Positions 1 to 8,270 of a stretch of DNA of 64,000 bases are shown piece by piece; the first letter of the stretch is position 1, and every line of letters begins with the position of its first letter. A program made the position numbers and the translations under genes. Source of the DNA: Campylobacter sp. MIT 99-7217 (GTDB taxonomy: Bacteria; Campylobacterota; Campylobacteria; Campylobacterales; Campylobacteraceae); contig NZ_QHLJ01000003.1 in NCBI RefSeq assembly GCF_006864365.1, positions 179,445 through 243,444 of the forward strand, in the 5' to 3' direction. The notes under the pieces are model-generated. The model was not told the origin of the DNA and ran no database searches. It was given only the letters and a program-made list of their open reading frames with translations.

Positions 1-690
1 TGCTCTTAAAAAATCTTCTATATCCTTTGCTATCTGATCAATAGCAAGTTCAGCACTTTGATAATAGCATTTATCAAAATAAGCCTCAAGTTTTTCATCT
101 TTTTCAAGATTGTTTAAAATACTTTTTTCACACATTCTAGCATAATGTCCCACAGGCAAAACCGCCCCAGATGTGCCTATACAAACAAAAAGAGAAGTTT
201 GCTTCAAAAGCTCATAAAGCACGCTATACATGGGAGCTTGTTCTTCAAACATGACTATATTATGCCTCAAATTTAAGCTTTTGCACTTAGGGCAAATCTT
301 GCCCCTTTGGCTTTCATATCCTATATCAAAAATGCTCCCACAATCCATACAAACAAGCTCAGGTAAAAAGCCATGCAAATGAGTAACCTCAGCACAACCT
401 GCTCTTTCAAGCAAATCATCGACATTTTGCGTGATGATAAATAAATTTTTTGTATATTTTTCTTTGAGTTTGGCTATCATTTCATGAGCATGATTTGGCT
501 TAACCTTGGCAAGTTCTGCTCTTCTTGTATCATAAAAATCAAAGATTTTTTGAGGATTTTTCCTAAAGGCTGTTGCAGAGCAAACCTCCATGACATTATG
601 ATTGTCCCAAAGACCATCATGATCTCTAAAAGTTTTTAAACCACTTGGAGCAGAAAGCCCTGCTCCGCTTAAAATCATCACATTTTTCAT
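1..690 (-). CDS. Sir2-family NAD-dependent protein deacylase (C-terminus cut by window edge)
   Basis: Open frame of 230 codons running off the window start. It removes acyl groups from lysines in the cytoplasm using NAD. Visible motifs: N-terminal Rossmann signature SGAGLSAPSG, NAD-site TQNVDDLLERAG, catalytic histidine in LHG, and a zinc module CxxC (CMDC) plus CPKC. The FYDTRR segment carries the Y-x-x-R pair that in SIRT5/CobB-type (class III) sirtuins recognises succinyl-lysine, so desuccinylase activity is plausible. An in-frame ATG lies one codon upstream (693), and a GGGA ribosome site could serve either start. Probably only a few C-terminal residues are missing. Confidence 0.9.
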   Translation of the reverse strand, partial: MKNVMILSGAGLSAPSGLKTFRDHDGLWDNHNVMEVCSATAFRKNPQKIFDFYDTRRAELAKVKPNHAHEMIAKLKEKYTKNLFIITQNVDDLLERAGCAEVTHLHGFLPELVCMDCGSIFDIGYESQRGKICPKCKSLNLRHNIVMFEEQAPMYSVLYELLKQTSLFVCIGTSGAVLPVGHYARMCEKSILNNLEKDEKLEAYFDKCYYQSAELAIDQIAKDIEDFLRA

Positions 691-807
691 CATACAATCC
701 CAAAATTTAATTTTAAAAACACATTATAATTCAAATTAACTTAGATTTAGTTTTTTAAGTAAAAATAAAAGCAAATTTATTTATACTTACATGCAAAGGT
801 TTTTGCT

Positions 808-1575
808 ATGGAAGGTATAATACAAATTGATACTATTTATTATTTTATTTTATTTTTTGTCGCTATTTTCGCAGGTTTTGTTGATGCTATTGTTGGAGGT
901 GGAGGGCTTATCACTTTACCAGCCTTAATGGCAAGTGGTATACCACCTCATTTAGCACTAAGCACAAACAAGCTTCAAAGTGTTTTTGGCTCATTTACTG
1001 CTATGCTAACTTATTTTAAGGCTAGAAGCCTTGCTTATCTTGGCTTAGGAGTGCTTTTTACAGCCTTAGGGGCTACAATGGGTGCTATTTTAGTGCTTTA
1101 TATCAACGATAAACACTTAAAGCTTATCGTCCTTGTTTTCTTAGCTCTAACTTTCATTTACACAGCCTTAAAGCCAAATCTTGGAAAACATAAGGGCGAA
1201 GCAAAGATTAATATCAAGCTTTTTCATTTCATTTTTGGGCTTATTTTGGGCTTTTATGATGGCTTTTTAGGACCTGGAACTGGCTCATTTTGGATCTTTG
1301 CTTGCGTAGTATTTTTGGGGCTTAGTATGAAAGAAGCAAGCATAAATACTAAAATCTTAAATTTTACAAGCAATATCATAGCCCTTATAGTATTTTTATG
1401 TTTTTACAAACTGCTTTGGGATATAGGAATTTTAATGGGAGTAGGACAGATCATAGGAGCTTATCTTGGCTCAAAACTTGTTTTAAAAACTGAGGCTAAA
1501 TTTATCAAAAAGCTTTTTTTAGCTGTGGTATTTCTCACTCTTTTAAAAGTAACTTATGATTATTTTATGTCTTAA
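808..1575 (+). CDS. TauE/SafE (TSUP) family membrane exporter
   Basis: 255 residues, hydrophobic throughout with about eight membrane segments. Two family-typical repeats are visible: DAIVGGGGLITLPAL near residues 26-40 with NKLQSVFGS soon after, and GFYDGFLGPGTGSFW around residues 148-163. The family moves sulfur-containing or organic anions such as sulfite or sulfoacetate across the inner membrane; the substrate here cannot be read from sequence. An AAGG ribosome site lies 8 nt before the ATG. It is divergent from the sirtuin and apparently monocistronic. Confidence 0.85.
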   Translation: MEGIIQIDTIYYFILFFVAIFAGFVDAIVGGGGLITLPALMASGIPPHLALSTNKLQSVFGSFTAMLTYFKARSLAYLGLGVLFTALGATMGAILVLYINDKHLKLIVLVFLALTFIYTALKPNLGKHKGEAKINIKLFHFIFGLILGFYDGFLGPGTGSFWIFACVVFLGLSMKEASINTKILNFTSNIIALIVFLCFYKLLWDIGILMGVGQIIGAYLGSKLVLKTEAKFIKKLFLAVVFLTLLKVTYDYFMS

Positions 1576-1637
1576 ATTTAAGTTGATTTTTTGTGATTTT
1601 TATTATAATTAAAAGGATTTTAGTAAACAAGGAAATA

Positions 1638-1780
1638 ATGAATTGGTTTAAGCCTATGGAATAAATAGAAAAAGGTGCTAATTGATAAGTATTGAAAGAG
1701 TAATTTATTATTTTATATATCAGCTTGCGGTAAGTCCGTTTGTAAGGCTAATACAATCTGGCTCAAATAAATTAAGGTAA
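1638..1780 (+). other. Leader-like segment with two very short reading frames
   Basis: The 209-nt gap before the EF-hand gene holds an eight-codon frame (ATG 1638, stop ending 1664) with an AAGGA site, then a 32-codon frame from TTG 1682 to stop 1780 with an AAAGG site. The second peptide is hydrophobic in its middle and its end overlaps the ribosome site (AAGG 1774-1777) of the next gene. Either may be a translated leader or a decayed gene. No homology is recognised, so this is only a possibility. Confidence 0.25.
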
Positions 1781-1784
1781 ATTA

Positions 1785-2849
1785 ATGTATATTCACGCCA
1801 CGCCGTCTTTTTTCGTCAATGCTGATGATGCAGTGTTTAAAGCTAGCAAAGCAGAGCTTTATCTTAAAAATAAAGAGGATTTTAAAACAAGCGATGTAGT
1901 ATCAAAAAATAATGAAGTAAAAATCTCTTTTTTTGAAAATGAAAAGCAAATCTCCTTAAATTTAAGCAAAGAAAGCCTTGAGCTTTTAAAAACGCATTTT
2001 AATGAGAATAATTTTTTAAGTCTTAGTGATGGAAGCATTGGTTTAAACGCGTCGGCTGCTAAATTTGTGCTTGGTTGGTATAAAGACATTGCTTATGAGA
2101 GAGGGTTTTTAAACGCAGACCTTGATAAAAATGGAATTATTTCAGATTATGAGCATTTGGGCTTTAAAAACTCAGTCAAAAGCTCATTTTGGACAAGCAG
2201 CGATGATGATATAATGTTTTTAAACGGCACAAATGACAAAGCGCAAGGCTACGCACAAGGAAAAATCGGTCATAAAAATCTTTCTTTAGATGAGCTTTTG
2301 GATACGACCATAAAAAGTGATAAAAATTTTGATGGTGTGCTTACAAATTTAGAAAAATCCTCAAATGGTGGCAGTTTAAATGAAGGATATGAAAATCTTG
2401 TCAAAGAAGCTTTAGAAAGAATTTATGAAGAAAAAGCAAAGGATATGAGCTTTTCTATCATTGCTGATGTTGAGGGCAAAGTAGCTAAGAATATAGGTGA
2501 AAGAGGCAAAAGCAAGCAAGCTGTTAAGCAAATTTATGATAATTTTTTAGGTAAAATCAATCTTTCAAGCTTAAATAAAAACGAACAAGAGCATATAAAT
2601 TTCTTTGAAAATTTAAACACAAAAAATCCAAAACTTAAAAAGGATAGCAAAGAGCTAGAAAAAGAACTTTTAATGCAAAAATATCCCGAATTTAAAGCTC
2701 TTATCCAAAGCAATGAAAACATTGATGAAACGCAGTTAAAAAATCTCAAAGCAAAAAGGCAAACAAGTAAAAATTATCAAGCTTTATCAAAACAAGATTT
2801 GAGGCAAGAATTTAGCCAAGCTGTGTTTAAAACGGATTTAGAAATTTAA
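1785..2849 (+). CDS. EF-hand domain protein of unknown function
   Basis: 354 residues with no signal peptide and no membrane segment. Two textbook 12-residue calcium-binding loops are visible: residues 112-123 (D-x-D-x-N-G-x-I-S-x-x-E) and 179-190 (D-x-N-x-D-G-x-L-T-x-x-E). The C-terminal half is charged, helical and rich in K/E/N. The ribosome site AAGG is 7 nt before the ATG. Calcium binding is a fair inference; the cellular role is not. It could be a secreted or flagellum-exported protein like other Campylobacter EF-hand proteins, but nothing here proves that. Confidence 0.7.
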   Translation: MYIHATPSFFVNADDAVFKASKAELYLKNKEDFKTSDVVSKNNEVKISFFENEKQISLNLSKESLELLKTHFNENNFLSLSDGSIGLNASAAKFVLGWYKDIAYERGFLNADLDKNGIISDYEHLGFKNSVKSSFWTSSDDDIMFLNGTNDKAQGYAQGKIGHKNLSLDELLDTTIKSDKNFDGVLTNLEKSSNGGSLNEGYENLVKEALERIYEEKAKDMSFSIIADVEGKVAKNIGERGKSKQAVKQIYDNFLGKINLSSLNKNEQEHINFFENLNTKNPKLKKDSKELEKELLMQKYPEFKALIQSNENIDETQLKNLKAKRQTSKNYQALSKQDLRQEFSQAVFKTDLEI

Positions 2850-2934
2850 AAATCCTAAAAACAATTTATTTTAAATTTATGCAATCTTAGCTACAATTAA
2901 AAATCATTACAAAAATATACTCAGTGGGGATTAT

Positions 2935-3339
2935 ATGAAAAAAAATGTTTTTATTTTAAGTTTTTTATGCATCTTTGCTTATGCTGATAAATGCAAAAGT
3001 GCTGAAATGCAAGAAGCTTTAATGCAAATAAAAAGTATTTTTAACCTACCTCAAAAAATTGATAAAATTACGATTTTAAAAGATATTGTTTGTGAAAATG
3101 ATACCTTAGGATATATCTATGATATAGAATTTAACGATTTTGACCAAAAGCTTAGTCAAAATAACAATATGCAAGAACTTATGAAAAAATCCATTCTAGC
3201 ACAAAACAAATCATATTATTGTGATAGTGATTTGTCAGCATATTACAGAGATGAAGATATGGCAATGAGTTGGACTTATTATAAAAATGGAGAAATTTTT
3301 ATCCACAATAAAATATCAAATAAAGATTGTTTAAAATGA
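2935..3339 (+). CDS. Small predicted periplasmic protein
   Basis: 134 residues beginning with a classical signal peptide (about 17 residues, ending AYA). The mature part has four cysteines (near residues 20, 53, 96 and 132) that could form disulfides. A GGGGA ribosome site precedes the ATG. The gene ends 2 nt from the end of the convergent ctsF. I do not recognise the family. Confidence 0.6.
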   Translation: MKKNVFILSFLCIFAYADKCKSAEMQEALMQIKSIFNLPQKIDKITILKDIVCENDTLGYIYDIEFNDFDQKLSQNNNMQELMKKSILAQNKSYYCDSDLSAYYRDEDMAMSWTYYKNGEIFIHNKISNKDCLK

Positions 3340-3341
3340 AA

Positions 3342-4538
3342 TCAAAAGCTTATAGAGCTATTTAGTTCCCACATAGGCAAAAATATCCCCAAAGCCAAAC
3401 AAAGCACCAAAATCGCTACCAAAAAAGTCATCAAAGGTTCGAGTAAGAATATAAATTTACTCATCAAATTTTCTTGTTTTGTTTCATAAAAATTTGAAAT
3501 TTTCTCACTCATCAAATCAAGCTTAGCACTTTTCATAGCTATATTAAGCATGGAAAGTACAACCCCTTCAAAAAGATGAGACTTTTTAAAAGCTTCATCT
3601 GGGCTTAAACCCTGCTGACAAAGTGTTGAAATGTGTTTGCATTTTTTGCAAAGAAATTTATTTTTTAGACTTGAGCTCGCAAGAAAAAAGGCGGTCAAAA
3701 AATCAACCTTATTTTTTAAAAGCAAAGAAAAGACCAAGAAAAAAGTGCAAAATTCATTATAAAAAATCATATTTTTAACAAAGGGTATTTTAAGCAATAA
3801 AAAATCCACCCAAAGGCTAAATATAGTTATTTTTGTATATGCAAAATAAAACACACAAATACAAAAGATCATGCAAATTAATAAAACAAAATAATACTCA
3901 TCTAAAAACTCATACACTCCAAATAAAATCCTCGTTATCAAGGGTAAATTTATACCAAAATCATCAAAAATCATCTTAAACTGAGGCATTACAAAAAGTA
4001 TCAAACATGCAAAAGCAATGATCAAGCTTATAAAAACAAACAAAGGATAGCTCAAAGCCTTTTTAATACGCTTTTGATTGTCTAAGCTTTTTTCTTTAAG
4101 CTCACAAAGCTTAGAAAAAATAAAGGCTAAATCGCCTGTATTTTCGCCCATTTTGATCAAGGTAAGCTCACTTTGAGATAGTGTAAAACTCGTATTTTCA
4201 AAGGCTTGAGCGAGGCTTTGTCCGTGGGAGAGGTTGTATTTTATTTCTTGTAAAAAAAGGCTTAGGTTTTTATCGTAAGGATTATCAAGAAGACTTTGCA
4301 AAGCCAAAGTAAAGCTAATGCCTGAGCCAAGCAAGAGTGCAAATTCCTTATAAAGAAAGGCAAGAACTTCTGCCTTAAGCTGAGTATGGAAAAAAGATCT
4401 TTGAGTAAGCAAAGTAAGCTCTAAAACCTTTAAATTCATACCCTTAAGCTTTTTTGTAGCACCAAGTTCATCTTTTGCCCTGATGATAAGGGTTTTTTCC
4501 CTCTTATCTTTTAAAACAAGAGCTTTAAAAACTTTCAT
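3342..4538 (-). CDS. ctsF: Type II secretion/type IV pilus-like inner-membrane platform protein CtsF
   Basis: 398 residues with the GspF/PilC layout: two homologous cytoplasmic helical domains, each followed by membrane segments. The first repeat has FLYKEFALLLGSGISFTLALQSL and the GENTGDL-type turn; the last membrane segment lies near the C-terminus. In Campylobacter jejuni this protein belongs to the Cts system for natural DNA uptake, which recruits the traffic ATPase CtsE. It overlaps ctsE by 4 nt (ATGA), indicating translational coupling. The remaining cts genes (ctsP, ctsD, ctsR, ctsX) are not next to it here. Confidence 0.85.
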   Translation of the reverse strand: MKVFKALVLKDKREKTLIIRAKDELGATKKLKGMNLKVLELTLLTQRSFFHTQLKAEVLAFLYKEFALLLGSGISFTLALQSLLDNPYDKNLSLFLQEIKYNLSHGQSLAQAFENTSFTLSQSELTLIKMGENTGDLAFIFSKLCELKEKSLDNQKRIKKALSYPLFVFISLIIAFACLILFVMPQFKMIFDDFGINLPLITRILFGVYEFLDEYYFVLLICMIFCICVFYFAYTKITIFSLWVDFLLLKIPFVKNMIFYNEFCTFFLVFSLLLKNKVDFLTAFFLASSSLKNKFLCKKCKHISTLCQQGLSPDEAFKKSHLFEGVVLSMLNIAMKSAKLDLMSEKISNFYETKQENLMSKFIFLLEPLMTFLVAILVLCLALGIFLPMWELNSSISF

Positions 4539-6190
4539 CTTAAAACCCTCAAAAGCTCTTCTATGCTCGTAATGCCCTGCTCTGCCTTTTGCAAGCCATT
4601 TTCAAGCATACTTTTATAACCTTGCTTTTTAAGATAGCTTAAAAACTCTTGTTTAGTTGCGTTTGATCTTATAAGCTCGCTTACTTGCTCATCGACAAAC
4701 AAAAACTCAGCCACAAGCTCACGCCCCTTATAGCCACTCATCTTACAATATTCACACCCTAAAGCCTCGTAAAACTCGCCCTCAAATTCTTTATATCTTT
4801 TAGAACTTTTAAAAGAACAATGCACACAAAGCTTTCTTACAAGCCTTTGAGCAATAACCAAACTCAAAGAAGAAGCAAGTAAATAAGGCTTTGCATTCAT
4901 ATCAAGCATTCTGCTTACCGCTCCTAAGGCATCGTTTGTGTGCAAAGTAGAAAAAACTAAATGCCCTGTTAGAGAGGATTTTATCGCTATATCAAGACTT
5001 TGTTCATCGCGAATTTCTCCTATCATGATAACATCAGGATCTTGTCTTAAAATAGCACGCAAGGCATTGTTAAAATCAAGCCCTGCTTTTTCATTAAGTA
5101 AAATTTGTTGCACTAAATCAAGCTTGTATTCTATGGGATCTTCAGCGGTAATAATCTTTTTTTGCATGCTTTTTATTTCATTTAAACACGCATATAAAGT
5201 CGTGCTTTTTCCACTTCCTGTAGGTCCTGTAAGCAAGATAAGCCCATAAGCTTCATGAATTTTTTTCTTTAGTAAATTTAAATCTTTATTTAAGAAATTT
5301 AAATGCTCTAGAGCAAAAAAGTCTTTTTTATGCTCTAATATCCTTATAACCAAGCTTTCTCCGTAAAATAAGGGCAAAGATGAAAGTCTAAAATCATATT
5401 CTAAGCCCTCAAAGCTCATACTAAAACTTCCATCTTGAGCCTTTCTTTTTTCGGCTAAATTAAGATGAGATTTAAGTTTTATATAAGAATTTAAGGCTTC
5501 ATAAATTTCATATTCAAGTTCTAAAAATAAGCTTAAAACCCCATCTATCCTAAAACGGATCAAAGCCCTATTTTCACTTGGCTCTAAATGTATATCACTT
5601 GTTCTAAGCCTTATAGCTTCTTTGATAAGAAGCTCAAAAAATGCACTTACACCACTTTGCTCTTTTTGGGTATTATCCTTAAGCTCTGTTTTGATCTGTG
5701 CTAAGAGTAAAGAAATTTGCTCTTTTAAACTTAAATCCTGCAAAAACTCGGCTATCTTAAGGGGATTTGCAAGATAAGGCTTTACAAATTTATCCTTAAA
5801 GAAATTTTGAATTTTTTGTAAATTTAAAAAAGAACTAGGCTCACAAAAGGCGATATAAATATTTTCTTTATCCTCCTTAAAAGGAAGTGCCTTAAGACTT
5901 AAAAGCAAATTTAAAGGAAGCTTAGAAACAAACACTTCATCTAGACTTAAATCCACAAATTCCAAGCCCTTAAACGAGGCAAAAGATCTTAAAAAATCCT
6001 CCACCTTAAGCTTAAAATGCAAGCAAAGCCTATTAAGAAAATGAGGATTTTTCTCATAAAACAAAAACACATACCCAGCCAAATCATCAAAAGAATACTC
6101 CCTCAAAAACTCTTCTATACTTGCTTTTTGCACTCCTTTTACTTCACAAAGGTATTGTAAAAAATCATCATTCATTGTCTTGCTTTTCAT
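4535..6190 (-). CDS. ctsE: GspE/PilB-type traffic ATPase CtsE (DNA uptake)
   Basis: 551 residues. An N-terminal GspE-II-like region is followed by the secretion ATPase core with Walker A GPTGSGKSTT, the Asp box, Walker B DPDVIMIGEIRD and the His box LVFSTLHTNDA. A tetracysteine zinc motif follows (CVHC ... CEYC), typical of GspE/PilB proteins. It powers pseudopilus assembly for transformation at the inner membrane. It is first in a two-gene unit with ctsF, and the gene on the other side (plsY) is divergent, so it is transcribed from the 6191-6346 gap. Confidence 0.87.
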   Translation of the reverse strand: MKSKTMNDDFLQYLCEVKGVQKASIEEFLREYSFDDLAGYVFLFYEKNPHFLNRLCLHFKLKVEDFLRSFASFKGLEFVDLSLDEVFVSKLPLNLLLSLKALPFKEDKENIYIAFCEPSSFLNLQKIQNFFKDKFVKPYLANPLKIAEFLQDLSLKEQISLLLAQIKTELKDNTQKEQSGVSAFFELLIKEAIRLRTSDIHLEPSENRALIRFRIDGVLSLFLELEYEIYEALNSYIKLKSHLNLAEKRKAQDGSFSMSFEGLEYDFRLSSLPLFYGESLVIRILEHKKDFFALEHLNFLNKDLNLLKKKIHEAYGLILLTGPTGSGKSTTLYACLNEIKSMQKKIITAEDPIEYKLDLVQQILLNEKAGLDFNNALRAILRQDPDVIMIGEIRDEQSLDIAIKSSLTGHLVFSTLHTNDALGAVSRMLDMNAKPYLLASSLSLVIAQRLVRKLCVHCSFKSSKRYKEFEGEFYEALGCEYCKMSGYKGRELVAEFLFVDEQVSELIRSNATKQEFLSYLKKQGYKSMLENGLQKAEQGITSIEELLRVLR

Positions 6191-6310
6191 ACATAAATTT
6201 AAAACATTGTATCTAAAAAAGCAAGAAGTGCTTTTAAAATCCTTAAAAATCTATCATTTTTAAGAAAAAGTATTACTTTTAGAACTTAATTTATTTTAAA
6301 TTTATTATGC

Positions 6311-6316
6311 TATAAT
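6311..6316 (+). promoter_or_regulatory. Predicted -10 box for plsY-folB
   Basis: TATAAT with an upstream TATGC extension, 31 nt before the plsY ATG. No clear -35 is present, as is common in Campylobacter sigma-70 promoters. Its position supports the long plsY start at 6347. Confidence 0.5.
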
Positions 6317-6346
6317 GGGGCTTTTAATACCATACAAAGAGTTTTT

Positions 6347-7165
6347 ATGAAAAATGTTACCTTAATTTTTGCAAGCATTTTAGCTCTTGCTTTTGTTGCT
6401 ATTTTAAGTACTCACGATAAGTTTTTATATATCATTTTAGCAGGCGTTTTGAGTGGAGGAACGCTTTATTTTATAGCTTTTAAAAAGCTTGATCTTGAAG
6501 ATTCTAAATTTTATATCCTTGTGGGCTTTTTTGTCATTTTTGGTTTTGCCTTGCATAGAATGAATTTAATGATTTATCTGCTTGCTTATTTGATAGGTTC
6601 TATCCCTTTTGGTTTGCTTTTAGCTCAATTTTTTGCCAAAATCAATATCCAAAATGAAGGCAGCAAAAGCATAGGTGCGACTAATGTTTTAAGAGTGGTC
6701 AAAAAAGAAAATCCCAAACTTGCTAAAAAACTTGCTGTTGCGACTTTGCTTTTAGACTTTGCAAAGGCTTTTGTGCCTATTATCCTTGCTCAATTTTTAG
6801 GCTTTGATGATAATATGCTTTGGAGCATAGGGGTGTTTTGTGTTTTGGGGCATTGTTTTTCTGCTTATTTATCACTTGAGGGTGGAAAAGGCGTAGCCAC
6901 AGCAGCAGGAGTTATGGCTGCTTTACTTCCTTTAGAGCTTCTCATTGGCTTTGTAGCTTGGTTTATCGTTGCTAAGGTCTTTAAAATTTCAAGTCTAGCT
7001 TCCTTGGTCGCTTTGGTTTTTTTCCTTGCAAGTTCTTTTATCTTGCATTATGATATGAGCATTAACACGCACGCACCTGTTTTAATCATCTGTTTTATCA
7101 TCGTTTATAAGCATATACCCAATATCAAAAGAATGTTTAAAAAAGAAGAATGCAAAGTCATATAA
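6347..7165 (+). CDS. plsY: Glycerol-3-phosphate acyltransferase PlsY with N-terminal extension
   Basis: Membrane enzyme that transfers acyl groups from acyl-phosphate to glycerol-3-phosphate, the first step of phospholipid synthesis. Family motifs are clear: YLIGSIPFG, then GSKSIGATNVLR, then LEGGKGVAT, with about five membrane segments. The product is 272 residues against about 200 for the family; the recognisable enzyme begins near residue 71 (MNLMIYLLAYL). The first 70 residues add two or three hydrophobic segments. No ribosome site precedes the internal ATG, whereas the long start follows a good -10 box. The gene overlaps folB by 16 nt. Confidence 0.85.
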   Translation: MKNVTLIFASILALAFVAILSTHDKFLYIILAGVLSGGTLYFIAFKKLDLEDSKFYILVGFFVIFGFALHRMNLMIYLLAYLIGSIPFGLLLAQFFAKINIQNEGSKSIGATNVLRVVKKENPKLAKKLAVATLLLDFAKAFVPIILAQFLGFDDNMLWSIGVFCVLGHCFSAYLSLEGGKGVATAAGVMAALLPLELLIGFVAWFIVAKVFKISSLASLVALVFFLASSFILHYDMSINTHAPVLIICFIIVYKHIPNIKRMFKKEECKVI

Positions 7166-7467
7166 AAATCAAACTTAAATTTAAGTGTATCATCGGTATT
7201 TTAGACTTTGAACGCAAAAAAAAACAAAAAATACAAATCAAACTCGAAGCCAAGTCTGATGATTTTTTAGACTATGCACAGCTTGTAAATCATCTTAAAA
7301 AAATTTATAAAACACGCCAATTTAAACTCATCGAAGAATCCCTAGAAGAACTTTGCCATGAACTTAAAAATTTATATCCTCAAATCAAATTTTTAAAAAT
7401 CACACTTTATAAGCTCAAGATCATCAAGAAAGCTAAGGTGGGTTCGAGTATAGAACGGATTTATTAA
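7150..7467 (+). CDS. folB: Dihydroneopterin aldolase family protein (FolB)
   Basis: 105 residues matching the dihydroneopterin aldolase fold: a GILDFERKKKQ segment near residues 16-26 holding the substrate-binding glutamate, and a C-terminal lysine cluster followed by the conserved glycine. It forms 6-hydroxymethyl-dihydropterin in folate synthesis. It overlaps the end of plsY, so both are probably co-transcribed. It is shorter than typical enzymes (about 120 residues), and the assignment rests on motif and neighbourhood. Confidence 0.72.
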   Translation: MQSHIKIKLKFKCIIGILDFERKKKQKIQIKLEAKSDDFLDYAQLVNHLKKIYKTRQFKLIEESLEELCHELKNLYPQIKFLKITLYKLKIIKKAKVGSSIERIY

Positions 7468-7548
7468 TTTTTTTTTAAAGTTTTTTAAATATTTACTTAA
7501 ATTATGTTATGATTTTTAAAAATTTTTAACTTCGAAGGAAAAAAGGAA

Positions 7549-8220
7549 ATGAGAATTTTAGTAATTGAAGATGATAATTCACTCAATAAAACCATAGTGG
7601 ATAACCTAAATCAATTTGGCTATCAAACGGATTTTTCAGAAAATTTCAAAGACGGAGAATACTACATAGGGATAAGACGCTATGATCTTGTGCTTTCAAG
7701 CTGGAATTTGCCTGATGGCGAAGGTGCTGATCTGATCAATATCATCAAACAAAAATCCCCAAGAACCGCCGTTGTTATACTCTCTTCAAAAACAGACAAG
7801 CAAAATGAGATCAAAGCTTTGAAAACAGGGGCTGATGACTTTATAAAAAAACCTGTAGATCTTGACATTCTTTTAGCAAGAGTTGAGGCTAGACTTAGAA
7901 TGGGCGGAACAAATGTGATAAAGATAGATGATTTGGTTATAGATCCTGATGAAGAAAAGATCACTTACAAAGGACAAGACATAGAGCTTAAGGGCAAGCC
8001 TTTTGAGGTTTTAACCCACCTAGCCAGACACTCAGATCAAATCGTTTCCAAAGAACAACTTTTAGATGCGATCTGGGAAGAGCCTGAGCTTGTAACTCCA
8101 AATGTCATCGAAGTTGCTATCAATCAAATTCGTCAAAAAATGGATAAACCTCTTAATATCTCTACCATAGAAACCGTGCGTCGTAGAGGATATAGATTTT
8201 GTTTCCCCAAAAAATCCTAG
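7549..8220 (+). CDS. cosR: Orphan OmpR-family response regulator CosR
   Basis: 223 residues: a receiver domain (1-118) and a winged-helix DNA-binding domain (about 125-220, ending in the VRRRGYRF signature). The acidic pair D8/D9 is present, but the phospho-acceptor aspartate is replaced by serine 51 (DLVLSSWNLPDG). The regulator is therefore predicted to act without phosphorylation, as known for C. jejuni CosR and H. pylori HP1043. CosR is essential in C. jejuni and controls oxidative-stress genes. No sensor kinase is adjacent. A GGAAAAAAGGAA ribosome region precedes the ATG. Confidence 0.9.
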   Translation: MRILVIEDDNSLNKTIVDNLNQFGYQTDFSENFKDGEYYIGIRRYDLVLSSWNLPDGEGADLINIIKQKSPRTAVVILSSKTDKQNEIKALKTGADDFIKKPVDLDILLARVEARLRMGGTNVIKIDDLVIDPDEEKITYKGQDIELKGKPFEVLTHLARHSDQIVSKEQLLDAIWEEPELVTPNVIEVAINQIRQKMDKPLNISTIETVRRRGYRFCFPKKS

Positions 8221-8225
8221 CCATT

Positions 8226-8253
8226 AGCATATCTTGATCTTTCAGGATATGCT
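8226..8253. terminator. Stem-loop between cosR and ppx
   Basis: Arms AGCATATC and GATATGCT with an inner TGA/TCA pair and a short loop. No T-run follows, so it may be a weak terminator, a processing site or an mRNA-stability element rather than a strong stop. Confidence 0.4.
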
Positions 8254-8270
8254 CAAAATAAAGAAAATTT

